Shown piece after piece: positions 32,177 through 40,547 of a stretch of 50,208 nucleotides of DNA; the first letter of the stretch is position 1; every line of letters begins with the position of its first letter. The notes under the pieces were generated by a model. That model did no database searches. It saw only the letters and a list, made by a program, of their open reading frames with translations, and was not told the origin of the DNA. The stretch lies in assembly GCA_964384025.1 (NCBI GenBank), contig CAYLJJ010000044.1, positions 1 through 50,208 of the forward strand, given 5' to 3'. Source of the stretch: CAYLJJ01 sp964384025. GTDB lineage: Bacteria; Myxococcota_A; Bradymonadia; UBA7976; UBA1532. The position numbers were made by a program, and so were the translations under genes.

Positions 32177-35100
32177 AGTCCGGTCTGATTCTCCTCGGTG
32201 GTCAAACCCTGGCGGGAGTTGGGGTTCTGATCTCCTCGGCAACGCGCCGCCGCCTCCTCCTGCCCCAGCGCCCTCCAAACCTCGGCGGCTTGCTCTAAGA
32301 GTCGGTGCGCGATTCGCTTCTGCTGCTCCTCCTCAAAGGCCAGAGAGAGGCGCTCTAAGATCTCAGCCCATTCAGGGCTGAGGAGCGGAGAGTTGGCATC
32401 CAAGCTAAGAGCACAACGGAGTCGATGCTCTCGCAGTTCTCGATCTCCTCGCTGATGTGCAGTTAAAGCCAATAGGCCGTTAAGCAGAGTGATTTGCTTG
32501 GGATCCTCAAAGGAGGAGAGCAGCTCTAAAGCGCGCTCTAAATAGGCTTCAGCTCTGATCGGCTCTTCTGCCTCCAGGGATAAGATCCCCAACTGCATAG
32601 AGCAGATCGCCCAACGAAAATCATCCCCCATCTCCTGGAAAAGCTCGCTGGCTCGCAGATAGTTCTCTCGGCTGTCTCCCTGCTTTAACTCTCTCTGGAT
32701 CTCTGCTAGAGCCTTGAGAGAGCGAGCCATCGCTGGCGCATTGCCGATGATCTCATTGAGTTCTATCGCCCATTCATAAGCTTGAGCAGCCCTCTCCAGC
32801 TGTTGATCTTCTCGCAGCAACACCCCCATATCCCAGACGATCTGTGCTCGCAAGAAGGGATCCTGTTTGGCCCTATCTGCCGCGCTCCTCAAGAGCCTCA
32901 AAGCTCTCGGAGGCTCCTCAGAAAGCTTGGCGAGCCCTCGGAAGCAGATGGAAAGCCCCCGTTCATTCTTCAGGAGGGTGTAGAGGGTTTGGGCGCGCTG
33001 AAAGTGCTCCTTCGCCCCTTTAAGCTCTCCTCGTTGGAGCGCAACGCGGGCTTGAAGGAGTTGAATCCAAGCGCTCTCTCTCTCCGCCCCGGGTAGGGCG
33101 AGCGCCTCCTCCAAGTCCAGATGCGCGGCTCGCCAAGCGCCAGCGTTGAGTCGCGCCTCGGCTTTGAGAAGCAGGGCTTCCAGCCAGATTTCTTGAGCCC
33201 CAGCGCCTCGTGCCCAGTTGAGGATGGGCTCCAGAAGATGGATCGCGCGTTTGGGCTCTCCAGCGTCCAGATGGAGCCGCGCCAAGGCGATACGGAGTCG
33301 CGCTCTCAAAGCTCCAACGACCCCCGACTCCAGCCAGGGATCTGCTTCGACGAGGCAGGCTACAGCCAGCCCCAAGCGATAGTTTCCTCGGGCGTGCTCA
33401 GCGGCCCTCAGGCTGGACTCCACCGCCTCTTGAAGCTGCCCTGCCTCTCTCAGATGCTGGGCGATCTCCATAGCGTGGGGGCTATCAGCTCCGTACCAAC
33501 GCAGCTTGGCCTTGGCTACACAGGCATTGAGCTGGATGGCGTCCTCTCTACCTAAGGTCTCTTCTAGAAAGATCTCTCGTCCCAACCCGTGGACGAAGCC
33601 ATAGATATCCCCTGGCTCCTCCTCCAGGAGCCCAAGCTGCACCAGGGCTTCCAGCTGAGGTTCGGGGGCGGAGCGCTCCTTGAAAGCCTGAAAGAGGGCT
33701 TCAATCAGACCGAAAGGGAAGCGCTCTCCTAAGAGCGCCAACCACTCCATCAGCCTCCAGAGTTCTCCCGCCAAAGGGTGTTGAGAGATCGCCGCGAAGC
33801 TCCAGGCCCGAAACAGCTCAGAGAGGCTCCTGGGCATCAGTTTGAAGGGCTTTGAGAGACGGAGGAGCCCCTGTTGACTCTCAGCGCAGCCCAACTCCAT
33901 GAGGTATTGTAGAGCTAAGAGCGCATAGAGAGGGTTGCCTCGGGCCGCCGCCGAGATATGCTCAGAGAGGGGCTCATCACAGCCCAACTGCTTAAGCAGG
34001 AGTTGCTTAAGCAGTTCCTGTTTTAGGCGGGGGAGGCTGCGAATCTTCAACCGACCCTGATGCCGCTCTAAGAAAGCACGTAGGGGATGAACCTCCAGAC
34101 TCTGGGTGCTCAAGAGAAAGAGCACCGGCGCTGAGCGCTTCTCCAGCGCGGACCAGATCCCCTCCACCAATGCCAACTCCTCCGCCTCAACTCGGTGGAG
34201 ATCTTCCAAGATGATCAGGAGAGGGCGGCGAGCGCTGAGGAGGCGGATAAGCGCCTCCAGTGCCCGTCTGCGCTGCACCCAGGGCAGCTCCTCCTTAAGA
34301 ACCCTCTCCAGATCAGGACGCCCCAAGCCCTTGAGTGTCGCTCCTGGCTTAGGACCTAAGATCATGCTCAAGGCGGCCCTAAGCCCAGTGTAGGGCTGAT
34401 CAGGACGATAGGCGCTGAGACCACTCTCCATCCAGCCGCTCTCAGCCAGGGCTTCTCTGAGCCAGCGAATCAGGCGGCTCTTACCGATCCCCCTGGCCCC
34501 CTCCAAGATCAGGAGCTGGCTTGTCCCCAAGAGCACCTCCTCTACACGCGACCAGAGCCAGCGCTGGAGAGATTCTCTCCCCAGGAGGGGCAAATTCTCT
34601 CCCGCTATAAGTCCCATTAGGGTCAAGCTGGAGCAGCTCTCCTCTTCATGGGAGAGGAACTCGTCGAGGGTGATTGAGGCGCTGGGGAAGAGTTCCAAAA
34701 GTTTGAGGCGTAGAACCCCAGCTGAAGCCAAGCGTTGGGCTGGCTGCTTCTCTAAAAGGCTCTCTAAGAGGGGAAGCAGGCCTTCTGGGGGATTGAGCCC
34801 TGCGCTGGGGGAGAAGGGGGGCAAGGGGCTGTTGATGTGTTGGATCAGTACCGCTGTCGCGGTGCTCCCCCAGAAAGGAGGCTGTCCGCAAAACAGCTCC
34901 CAGAGGATCACACCGATGGCGTAGAGGTCGCTTTGAGGCCCCAGCTCATGTTCACCAGAGGCTTGTTCGGGAGACATGTAACTGGGGGATCCAAAGATTT
35001 CCTGAGTCAGCGCGGTCAAGCTGGGATCGCAGTCATCTTCGACCCGCGCAAAGCCAAAGTCCAAAAGCGTAGGTCGGAGACCTTCAGGGCTCTGAGTGAT

Positions 35101-35508
35101 CAACACATTCTCTGGCTTGATGTCTCGATGGATCACTCCCCGAGCATGAGCGTAGGCCAGCGCCGCCAAGAGCTTCTCCAACAGCTCCAAGACCCGCTGC
35201 ATGGGGTGCTGCCTCGCTACCTCAAAGAGGGTCTGGCCTTCGACATACTCCATCACCAAGAAGGGCCGCCCCTCCTCCTCTCCCAGATCCAGAAAGCGGA
35301 CGATATGAGGATGATCTAGACGTGCGATGGCGCGGGCCTCTCGCCTGAGTCGGCGGCGTAGACGACCATCTGGCCAATCCTCTTGGCGGAGACGCTTGAT
35401 CGCCACCATACGAGCACAGCCCTGCTCTTCAGCCAGCCAGACAGAGCCATGGACTCCACGCCCCAGCTCTCGAATCAGACGGTAACGGTCAGCAAAGAGG
35501 GGGTTCAA
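32173..35508 (-). CDS. Ser/Thr kinase-AAA ATPase-TPR protein (intact ATPase)
   Basis: A 1111-residue cytosolic signalling protein. The kinase domain (about 9-270) has a Gly loop (GRGVHGSVW), Lys38 (VAIK), HRDIKPEN with Asp129, DFG at 150-152 and SPSYMSPEQ. Next comes an AAA/STAND-type ATPase (about 300-560) with Walker A GARGIGKS and Walker B LLIILEDLH. From about 640 on there are alpha-helical repeats of TPR character (LRIALARLHLDAGEPKRAIH, AYEWAIELNEI, YLERALELLSS) for partner binding. All kinase and ATPase catalytic residues seem present. The start codon is 1 nt after the stop of the next kinase gene, so it is the second gene of a two-kinase operon. Same architecture as PknK-like and myxobacterial kinases. 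Confidence 0.93.
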   Translation of the reverse strand: MNPLFADRYRLIRELGRGVHGSVWLAEEQGCARMVAIKRLRQEDWPDGRLRRRLRREARAIARLDHPHIVRFLDLGEEEGRPFLVMEYVEGQTLFEVARQHPMQRVLELLEKLLAALAYAHARGVIHRDIKPENVLITQSPEGLRPTLLDFGFARVEDDCDPSLTALTQEIFGSPSYMSPEQASGEHELGPQSDLYAIGVILWELFCGQPPFWGSTATAVLIQHINSPLPPFSPSAGLNPPEGLLPLLESLLEKQPAQRLASAGVLRLKLLELFPSASITLDEFLSHEEESCSSLTLMGLIAGENLPLLGRESLQRWLWSRVEEVLLGTSQLLILEGARGIGKSRLIRWLREALAESGWMESGLSAYRPDQPYTGLRAALSMILGPKPGATLKGLGRPDLERVLKEELPWVQRRRALEALIRLLSARRPLLIILEDLHRVEAEELALVEGIWSALEKRSAPVLFLLSTQSLEVHPLRAFLERHQGRLKIRSLPRLKQELLKQLLLKQLGCDEPLSEHISAAARGNPLYALLALQYLMELGCAESQQGLLRLSKPFKLMPRSLSELFRAWSFAAISQHPLAGELWRLMEWLALLGERFPFGLIEALFQAFKERSAPEPQLEALVQLGLLEEEPGDIYGFVHGLGREIFLEETLGREDAIQLNACVAKAKLRWYGADSPHAMEIAQHLREAGQLQEAVESSLRAAEHARGNYRLGLAVACLVEADPWLESGVVGALRARLRIALARLHLDAGEPKRAIHLLEPILNWARGAGAQEIWLEALLLKAEARLNAGAWRAAHLDLEEALALPGAERESAWIQLLQARVALQRGELKGAKEHFQRAQTLYTLLKNERGLSICFRGLAKLSEEPPRALRLLRSAADRAKQDPFLRAQIVWDMGVLLREDQQLERAAQAYEWAIELNEIIGNAPAMARSLKALAEIQRELKQGDSRENYLRASELFQEMGDDFRWAICSMQLGILSLEAEEPIRAEAYLERALELLSSFEDPKQITLLNGLLALTAHQRGDRELREHRLRCALSLDANSPLLSPEWAEILERLSLAFEEEQQKRIAHRLLEQAAEVWRALGQEEAAARCRGDQNPNSRQGLTTEENQTGL

Positions 35509-35509
35509 T

Positions 35510-38500
35510 TTAGGGTACGCCCTGGCTTTGGAGGAGCTTTTGAAGCCTCTGGATATCCTCCTTCATTTTCAAGCTCTGATAGATGTTCAGGGCACGCTGT
35601 CGCAGCTCTTGAGAGCGTTGCCAACGGGCTTCTCTGGCATCTACATGAGCCACAGCCTCCAGATGCTGGGCGAAGGTCCCATCAATGAGGTTTAACTCCA
35701 GTTCCAAAGTAAAGGCCGCTGAAAGCTCTGCGTCACAGGTGCTGGGATCTCCTCGCTCGGCGGCGACTTGCGCGAGGGCCGCGTGGATTACAGCCTCTCT
35801 GAGGTCATCTCTCAGAGAGAGTGCGATGGCCAAGGCCTCTCGCAGAGCCGTATCTGCATGAACATACTCCCGGGCTTCTAAGGCTGTGTTGGCCAACTCC
35901 TCTAAGAGCCGAAGTCGATTCTGTTTCTTTTGATGTTTGCTGACTTGGAAAGCGGAGAGGGCTGCGCGGAGATGCGGGAGCGCTTCTTTGGGCTTCCCCT
36001 CTTCTCGACAAAGACGCCCAGTGCTCAAACAGACCCAAGCCAAGCCCCCGCTGTCTCCTGCGGTGCTGTAGTCCCGTCGCGCGATCTCCAGATGTTGAAA
36101 AGCCTCTTCCTGTTGATTGATCAGGCGGTAAGTTTCTCCCAGCAGCCAGTCACAGCGCGCTGAGTCTGAAAGATCTCCGCGTTTGGCGAAGCGATGTTGG
36201 GCCTCCTTTAGCCAAGCGATGCCCTCGGTATAGGCCTCTTCTCTGAGGGCGATCTCTCCCAGGGCTCGCGCTGCTCGAGCCATCCCTAAAGCATCTCTCA
36301 GCGCTCTCATGCCTGCATAGGCTTGGGTATAGAGGCTTCGCGCCTCTCTTCTGCGCCCTCGGCGCTGCTCCACCATCGCCTGGCCCAAGAGCACCCGAGC
36401 GCTTCCTCGCTGATCCTTGGCTGCGCTGAAAGCTTGACGGGCTTGGATAAAGCTGGCGCTGGCCTCTTCGAGAGAGTCAGCCTTTTGATAGAGATCACCC
36501 AACAGCAGCAGGGACTTTCCGCGAAGATCCTCAACGGAGGATCGCAGCGCCCAGTTGTGGACCCGAACAGCCATATTTCGAGCACGCTCAGGATCTCCTT
36601 GGCTGAACTCTATTTCACTCATATCCAACCAAAGTTGGGCTCGATGACGATCTGAATTGGGGACAGTGGAGAGGAGTTCATCCGCCCAACCCAGTAGGTT
36701 CAACGCGCGCTCCCAGAACCCCTCTCGATAGGCTTGCTCAGCAGCCATGCTGTAGTAGCGGATGGCTTGTCTCCAATCTTTTGCCTCTCGGAAATGATCA
36801 GCGATCAACTTCACTCGCAGATCCCCCCGCTTGATCATCAGCGTGGCGGCGATCTTATGGAGGGCTTCTCTCCTTTTGAGTTCCAGCTCCTCCTTGAGGG
36901 CGGTGGCTAGGAGGGACTGAGAGAACTGCAGCTGCTCTAGATGAGCCCCTCGAGGCTCGATCAAGAGCTGGCTCTGCAGCAGGCTTTCTATCGCGGCCTC
37001 GATCCGCTCTCTCTTGCCCATCACCCGCTCTAGGAAATCAAAGAGCAGAGGGTAGTTAAAGCTGTCCCCTAAGATGGCGAGGCTCTCTAGGCAGTTGAGC
37101 ACGAAGTTGCCATCTCGAGCGCTCAAGGCGGAGTTGCGCGCCCTGAGGAGCAGGGTAAGCTTAAGGTTCCCAGGCCACATCGCCCCTGCCCCCTCTCTCA
37201 ACTTGAGGAGGCCATCCTGGTTCAGCAGCTCTTGGGTTTGGCTCAGGAACTTCAGCAGCTCTTGAGCAAAGAGGGGATTGCCCTCACTGCGCTCAGCGAT
37301 CATCTGGGCTAATTTGGAATCAAGAGGGCTGAACTGCATCAGGGAGCGGGCCACTGCCTCAGTCTCCAGGGGCTTTATCAGGCGAGGTTCAACATAGGGG
37401 CCCCACCCGTTTAGTTCCTGAAGCAGTTTGGCAGTCACGCTCTTGGGCTCCCCATGCTCATCAGCAGACCAAGCTACTACCACCATGATAGGGAAAGGAT
37501 GTTGACAGAGCTGCTCCCAGAGTTGGCGGAGAAAGTGCCTCGTCTCCTCCAACCTCGCGCTCTGGGTCCCCAAGATCAGGAGCACAGGGCGCTCTCGCGC
37601 CGCGAGGCTCAGGATCTCGCAGAGGAGGGCGTAGAGCACCCTTCCTTTAACACGGCTCCCCTCCTCTCCAGATATCCAAGCAAAGAGGCTCTCGATATCG
37701 AGAGAGTTGGGTCCCCCCCAACGCTGAAGGAGTTGGAGGAGGTGTGCCATCGCCTCCCCTCGCTCAGGTGGGAGCGGCGCGAAGAGTTCACGAAAGGCGG
37801 CTCGAAGTCCTGTGTTCCAGGTGCTGTCGCTGTTTTGCCCACCCACGCCAAACATCCAGCCTCCTTCATTGACCTGCTCTTGGAGCCAGCGCAGGAGCCA
37901 GCGTTGACCCATCCCAGGGGCCGCCCCGAGGAGCAGAAGACGCTGTTGTCCCTCTTCGCAGACCTGGCGAACCTGTGTCCAAAGCCAAAGCATCTCCTCC
38001 TCTCGACCGATGAGAGGCTGCTCTTTGGCGTGAAAGAGATGATGTTGAGCGCTTGGGGAGCGGATCTCAACAGGATGAAGGCTGGCGGGCTGAGGCCGCT
38101 GGGGTAGAACTTGGAGAAACTCACCACGATCCAGCGAAACCGACCCGAGCAAAGCTTGAGAAGGGCTGAGGGCCTCCAAGGCCTTCTTCATATCTGCGGC
38201 GCTGGGGAAGCGATCAGCGGGAGCCTTCTCTAAAGCTCGAAGGACAATCGCCTCTAAGCCTTGGGGGAGCTTTAGACCAGGGCGAGGATTTAACTTGGGG
38301 ACCGCTTCAGTCATATGTTTGAGCGCTACGGCCATGCCATGAGGCCCGGTAAAGGGAGGACGCCCTGCCAGAAATTCATAGAGGATCACACCCACAGCAT
38401 AGATATCTGTAGCAGGTCCGATCTCTCCTTTGGGAGAAGCCTGCTCAGGTGACATATAGAGTGGAGTTCCAAAGCCCTGGGCCATATTACGGGTCCCCTG

Positions 38501-39016
38501 GTTATCCTGCTCTCCCTCTACCCGCGCAAAGCCGAAGTCCAGGAGCTTGATCTGGGCAGTCCTTCCCTCCTTGAGATCACCCAAAACGATGATGTTTTCC
38601 GGTTTGACATCTCGGTGAACGATCCCGCGGGCGTGGGCGTAGGCGAGACCCGCAAGGATCTCTCCCATGAGTTTGAGCAAGATGGGGATCGGCAGCAGCT
38701 GCTCACGAAACTCTGAGAGAGAGGGTCCCTCCAGCAACTCCATAGCGATATAGGGCATCCTCTGCCCATAATCTTCGCCATAGCTCAGGATACGAACTAT
38801 GTTCTCATGAGAGAGGCGGTTGATGGCTCGAGCTTCCCGCATAAAACGACGGCGGATGCGAGGATCGTCGAAATACTCTGGTCTCAGGCACTTGAGCGCG
38901 ACTCTCTCCTGCGTTCGTAGATCCCTCACTTGGTAAACGCGACCGACGCCACCCTCTCCAAGGAGGCCCTCGATACGAAAGTGCTTAGCGAAGATCTGGC
39001 CCGGCTCGATCCCCAA
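35510..39016 (-). CDS. Ser/Thr kinase-ATPase-TPR protein with degenerate ATPase
   Basis: 1168 residues, same layout as the kinase downstream. Kinase domain about 13-280: GEGGVGRVY, Lys42 (VALK), HRDVKPEN with Asp136, DFG at 160-162, PLYMSPEQAS; it looks active. In the ATPase part the Walker A place reads GAAPGMGQRW, with Lys replaced by Gln and Ser/Thr by Arg, and the Walker B place reads VLLILGTQS with no acidic residue. ATP hydrolysis there is therefore unlikely. TPR-like helices run from about 740 to the end (QAIRYYSMAAEQAYREGFWE, EAFQHLEIARRDYSTAG). The start is TTG (GGAGAG 6 nt upstream). It is the first gene of the pair. It may act as a pseudo-ATPase partner of the second kinase. Confidence 0.92.
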   Translation of the reverse strand: MGIEPGQIFAKHFRIEGLLGEGGVGRVYQVRDLRTQERVALKCLRPEYFDDPRIRRRFMREARAINRLSHENIVRILSYGEDYGQRMPYIAMELLEGPSLSEFREQLLPIPILLKLMGEILAGLAYAHARGIVHRDVKPENIIVLGDLKEGRTAQIKLLDFGFARVEGEQDNQGTRNMAQGFGTPLYMSPEQASPKGEIGPATDIYAVGVILYEFLAGRPPFTGPHGMAVALKHMTEAVPKLNPRPGLKLPQGLEAIVLRALEKAPADRFPSAADMKKALEALSPSQALLGSVSLDRGEFLQVLPQRPQPASLHPVEIRSPSAQHHLFHAKEQPLIGREEEMLWLWTQVRQVCEEGQQRLLLLGAAPGMGQRWLLRWLQEQVNEGGWMFGVGGQNSDSTWNTGLRAAFRELFAPLPPERGEAMAHLLQLLQRWGGPNSLDIESLFAWISGEEGSRVKGRVLYALLCEILSLAARERPVLLILGTQSARLEETRHFLRQLWEQLCQHPFPIMVVVAWSADEHGEPKSVTAKLLQELNGWGPYVEPRLIKPLETEAVARSLMQFSPLDSKLAQMIAERSEGNPLFAQELLKFLSQTQELLNQDGLLKLREGAGAMWPGNLKLTLLLRARNSALSARDGNFVLNCLESLAILGDSFNYPLLFDFLERVMGKRERIEAAIESLLQSQLLIEPRGAHLEQLQFSQSLLATALKEELELKRREALHKIAATLMIKRGDLRVKLIADHFREAKDWRQAIRYYSMAAEQAYREGFWERALNLLGWADELLSTVPNSDRHRAQLWLDMSEIEFSQGDPERARNMAVRVHNWALRSSVEDLRGKSLLLLGDLYQKADSLEEASASFIQARQAFSAAKDQRGSARVLLGQAMVEQRRGRRREARSLYTQAYAGMRALRDALGMARAARALGEIALREEAYTEGIAWLKEAQHRFAKRGDLSDSARCDWLLGETYRLINQQEEAFQHLEIARRDYSTAGDSGGLAWVCLSTGRLCREEGKPKEALPHLRAALSAFQVSKHQKKQNRLRLLEELANTALEAREYVHADTALREALAIALSLRDDLREAVIHAALAQVAAERGDPSTCDAELSAAFTLELELNLIDGTFAQHLEAVAHVDAREARWQRSQELRQRALNIYQSLKMKEDIQRLQKLLQSQGVP

Positions 39017-39094
39017 TGGCGCTCTCCATTCTTCAGCCTTCAGCTCTGGGGTGGGTAACCTCAGAGAAGCGTTGTTCTTGGAGCAGCCTAATCG

Positions 39095-39166
39095 GGGCAG
39101 CAGCCACGGGCAAGCCGAAGTGCTGCCCTTTGAGTCTCAGGTTTAGACCTGAAGGTGAGCTTCAGG
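39095..39166. repeat. Cluster of hairpins between acp and kinase genes
   Basis: GGGCAGCA (39095-39102) pairs with TGCTGCCC (39121-39128). TCAGGT (39137-39142) pairs with ACCTGA (39147-39152) across a 4-nt loop. CCTGAA (39148-39153) alternatively pairs with TTCAGG (39161-39166), sharing bases with the previous stem, so the two are mutually exclusive. On the minus strand these follow the acp stop and precede the TTG of the first kinase gene. A terminator or attenuator role is possible, but there is no U-run. Confidence 0.55.
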
Positions 39167-39174
39167 ATCGGGAG

Positions 39175-39423
39175 TCAAGCTGCGCTTGAGAGTTGATGTT
39201 CGATAAGCTCAACTAAGTTGCCCAGAGAATGAAGATCGGTCACGGGCATCTCAACTCCAAACTCCACACCGATGATAAAGATCAGATCCACCAAATCTAA
39301 GCTGTCCAGCATAAGACCACCCCTCAAGGTCATCTCAGGGTTTAGGGTAGAGAACTCTCGGTTGAACTGATCTGCGATGATCACCTTCAGCTTCTCTAGG
39401 GTTGGGTTCAGTTCTCTCAACAC
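39175..39423 (-). CDS. Acyl carrier protein
   Basis: An 82-residue four-helix carrier. The phosphopantetheine site is Ser41 in LMLDSLDLVDLIF, with Leu, Asp and Leu flanking it as in the family. Helix III and IV regions (VTDLHSLGNLVELIEHQL) are normal. The acidic helix II after the Ser has an unusually hydrophobic middle (LIFIIGVEFG), less Glu-rich than housekeeping AcpP, suggesting a specialised partner set. No fatty-acid or polyketide genes adjoin it. The start is GTG with GGAGGAAAT directly upstream, and that Shine-Dalgarno lies in a hairpin. It could serve a secondary lipid or polyketide pathway; acpP itself cannot be excluded. Confidence 0.85.
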   Translation of the reverse strand: MLRELNPTLEKLKVIIADQFNREFSTLNPEMTLRGGLMLDSLDLVDLIFIIGVEFGVEMPVTDLHSLGNLVELIEHQLSSAA

Positions 39424-39448
39424 ATTTCCTCCTCTTTTGGAGGGAAAT
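39424..39448 (-). promoter_or_regulatory. Hairpin sequestering the acp Shine-Dalgarno
   Basis: On the minus strand ATTTCCCTCC (39448-39439) pairs with GGAGGAAAT (39432-39424) across the loop AAAAGA, nine base pairs with one bulged C. The 3' arm is the whole Shine-Dalgarno of the acp gene, whose GTG follows at once. This geometry predicts that initiation is limited unless the hairpin is opened. Confidence 0.6.
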
Positions 39449-39597
39449 GCAAATCTATTGCCGCAGCCTTTTGGAGCCCCAAGCCTGTTCTTAGGAGCTG
39501 ATCAGCTTCCATTTGCGGCCATTTTAATGGCCGGTGGCGACAAGCTCATCTCCCAGGAGAGATCTCTGAGCAATCTCGTAGGGTGGAGTCTCTGAAA

Positions 39598-40080
39598 TCA
39601 ATCACCGCCCTGGAAACGAATCTCAAGGATCTCATACTCCCGTGCTCCCCCAGGGCTCTGCACCATCACACAATCATCAACCTCCTTGCCGATGAGGCCT
39701 CGGGCTAGAGGGGAGTTGATTGAGATACGACCCTCTCGAGGATCGGCCTCATACTCGCCCATGATGCTGATCTCACGCTCTGAGTCTCGCTCTACATCAT
39801 AGAGGAGCACGGTGGCGCCAAAGACAACACGATCACCTGAGAGCTTAGAGATATCGATAACATTGGCCCGAGCGAGGCGATCTTCAAACTCCCGGATGTT
39901 GGCCTCCAGGAGCCCCTGTTTCTCCTTTGCGGCGTCGTAATCTGCGTTCTCTCGCAGATCTCCATGAGCACGCGCGATCTCAAGCTCCTGAGCAACTTCG
40001 CGGCGATCCAAGGTCTTCATACGCTTCAGCGCTGCTTTCTGTCGCTGGTAGCCTTTCAATGTAATGGGAACTCTCTTCAT
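39598..40080 (-). CDS. greA: Transcription elongation factor GreA
   Basis: 160 residues, the normal length. It rescues backtracked RNA polymerase by stimulating transcript cleavage through the secondary channel. The N-terminal coiled coil carries the tip motif with the two catalytic acids (ELEIARAHGDLRENADYDAA). The C-terminal globular domain contains GEYEADPREGRISINSPLAR, GLIGKEVDDCV and YEILEI. AGGAT precedes the ATG. Its promoter region is shared with the divergent rpsU operon (40081-40301). A CCTCAT/ATGAGG hairpin with a 4-nt loop lies at about 40160-40175 between them. Confidence 0.95.
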   Translation of the reverse strand: MKRVPITLKGYQRQKAALKRMKTLDRREVAQELEIARAHGDLRENADYDAAKEKQGLLEANIREFEDRLARANVIDISKLSGDRVVFGATVLLYDVERDSEREISIMGEYEADPREGRISINSPLARGLIGKEVDDCVMVQSPGGAREYEILEIRFQGGD

Positions 40081-40210
40081 CGGGATCCTGTACTGTTCTC
40101 AGGGGATTTAGAGCCGGTAGCCTAACGGTAGAAAAACGAAGACGCAAGCTGACTCAGGGCCTCATCTCTATGAGGAGATATGATAGGGCATAGAACAGCT
40201 TAAAGAGCCC

Positions 40211-40239
40211 TTGACAAGATCATCTTGGCTCCCTATGCT
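40211..40239 (+). promoter_or_regulatory. Sigma-70-type promoter of the rpsU operon
   Basis: A perfect TTGACA -35 (40211-40216), a 17-bp spacer and TATGCT (40234-40239; 4 of 6 to TATAAT). Transcription would start near 40246 and give a ~55-nt leader before rpsU. Confidence 0.6.
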
Positions 40240-40268
40240 GCCGCGAATTTTTCTATCCGAAGGGAAGG

Positions 40269-40285
40269 CATGGATGTGATCCATG
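40269..40285 (+). promoter_or_regulatory. Perfect hairpin in the rpsU leader
   Basis: CATGGAT (40269-40275), loop GTG, ATCCATG (40279-40285): a perfect 7-bp stem a few bases upstream of the AAAGGTGG Shine-Dalgarno of rpsU. A binding site for autoregulation or a stability element is possible. Confidence 0.5.
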
Positions 40286-40305
40286 TTGAAAGGTGGTCTT
40301 TTTGA
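40270..40305 (+). CDS. Candidate leader peptide coupled to rpsU
   Basis: ATG at 40270 opens an 11-codon frame (MDVIHVERWSF) ending in TGA at 40303-40305. AGGGA lies 4 nt before the ATG. The TGA overlaps the TTG proposed as rpsU start (TTGA), the usual arrangement for translational coupling, and the frame runs through the leader hairpin. It is too short to prove from sequence alone. It may simply be an accident of the hairpin. Confidence 0.35.
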   Translation: MDVIHVERWSF

Positions 40306-40544
40306 GTCAAAATGAACTCGTTCTTCGACCCCTTGAGGTCATTGTGGATGGCGATAACGTGGAACGCGCCATCAAAGCTCTCAAACGCAAAGTCGCACAT
40401 GAGGGCATCTACAAGGAGTTGAAGCGTCGTCGTTTCTACGAGAAGCCCTCTGTGAAGCGAAAGCGTAAGCAGCGAGAGGCTGAGCGTCGTCGTCGTAAAG
40501 AGAGGCGCCGAGCCATCAGAGCCCGTCAGCGCTCGAGGCATTAA
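40302..40544 (+). CDS. rpsU: Small ribosomal subunit protein bS21
   Basis: About 80 residues. LRPLEVIVDGDNVERAIKAL is the N-terminal S21 segment and KRKVAHEGIYKELKRRRFYE the middle; the long Arg/Lys tail (KRKRKQREAERRRRKERRRA) is typical, though longer than in E. coli. S21 sits near the anti-Shine-Dalgarno and helps initiation. The frame opens at GTG 40293, but AAAGGTGG (40289-40296) is well placed for TTG 40302, which also gives the expected N-terminus. A strong promoter and leader hairpin lie upstream. A 62-residue gene follows 3 nt after the stop. Confidence 0.93.
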   Translation: MSQNELVLRPLEVIVDGDNVERAIKALKRKVAHEGIYKELKRRRFYEKPSVKRKRKQREAERRRRKERRRAIRARQRSRH

Positions 40545-40547
40545 ATA

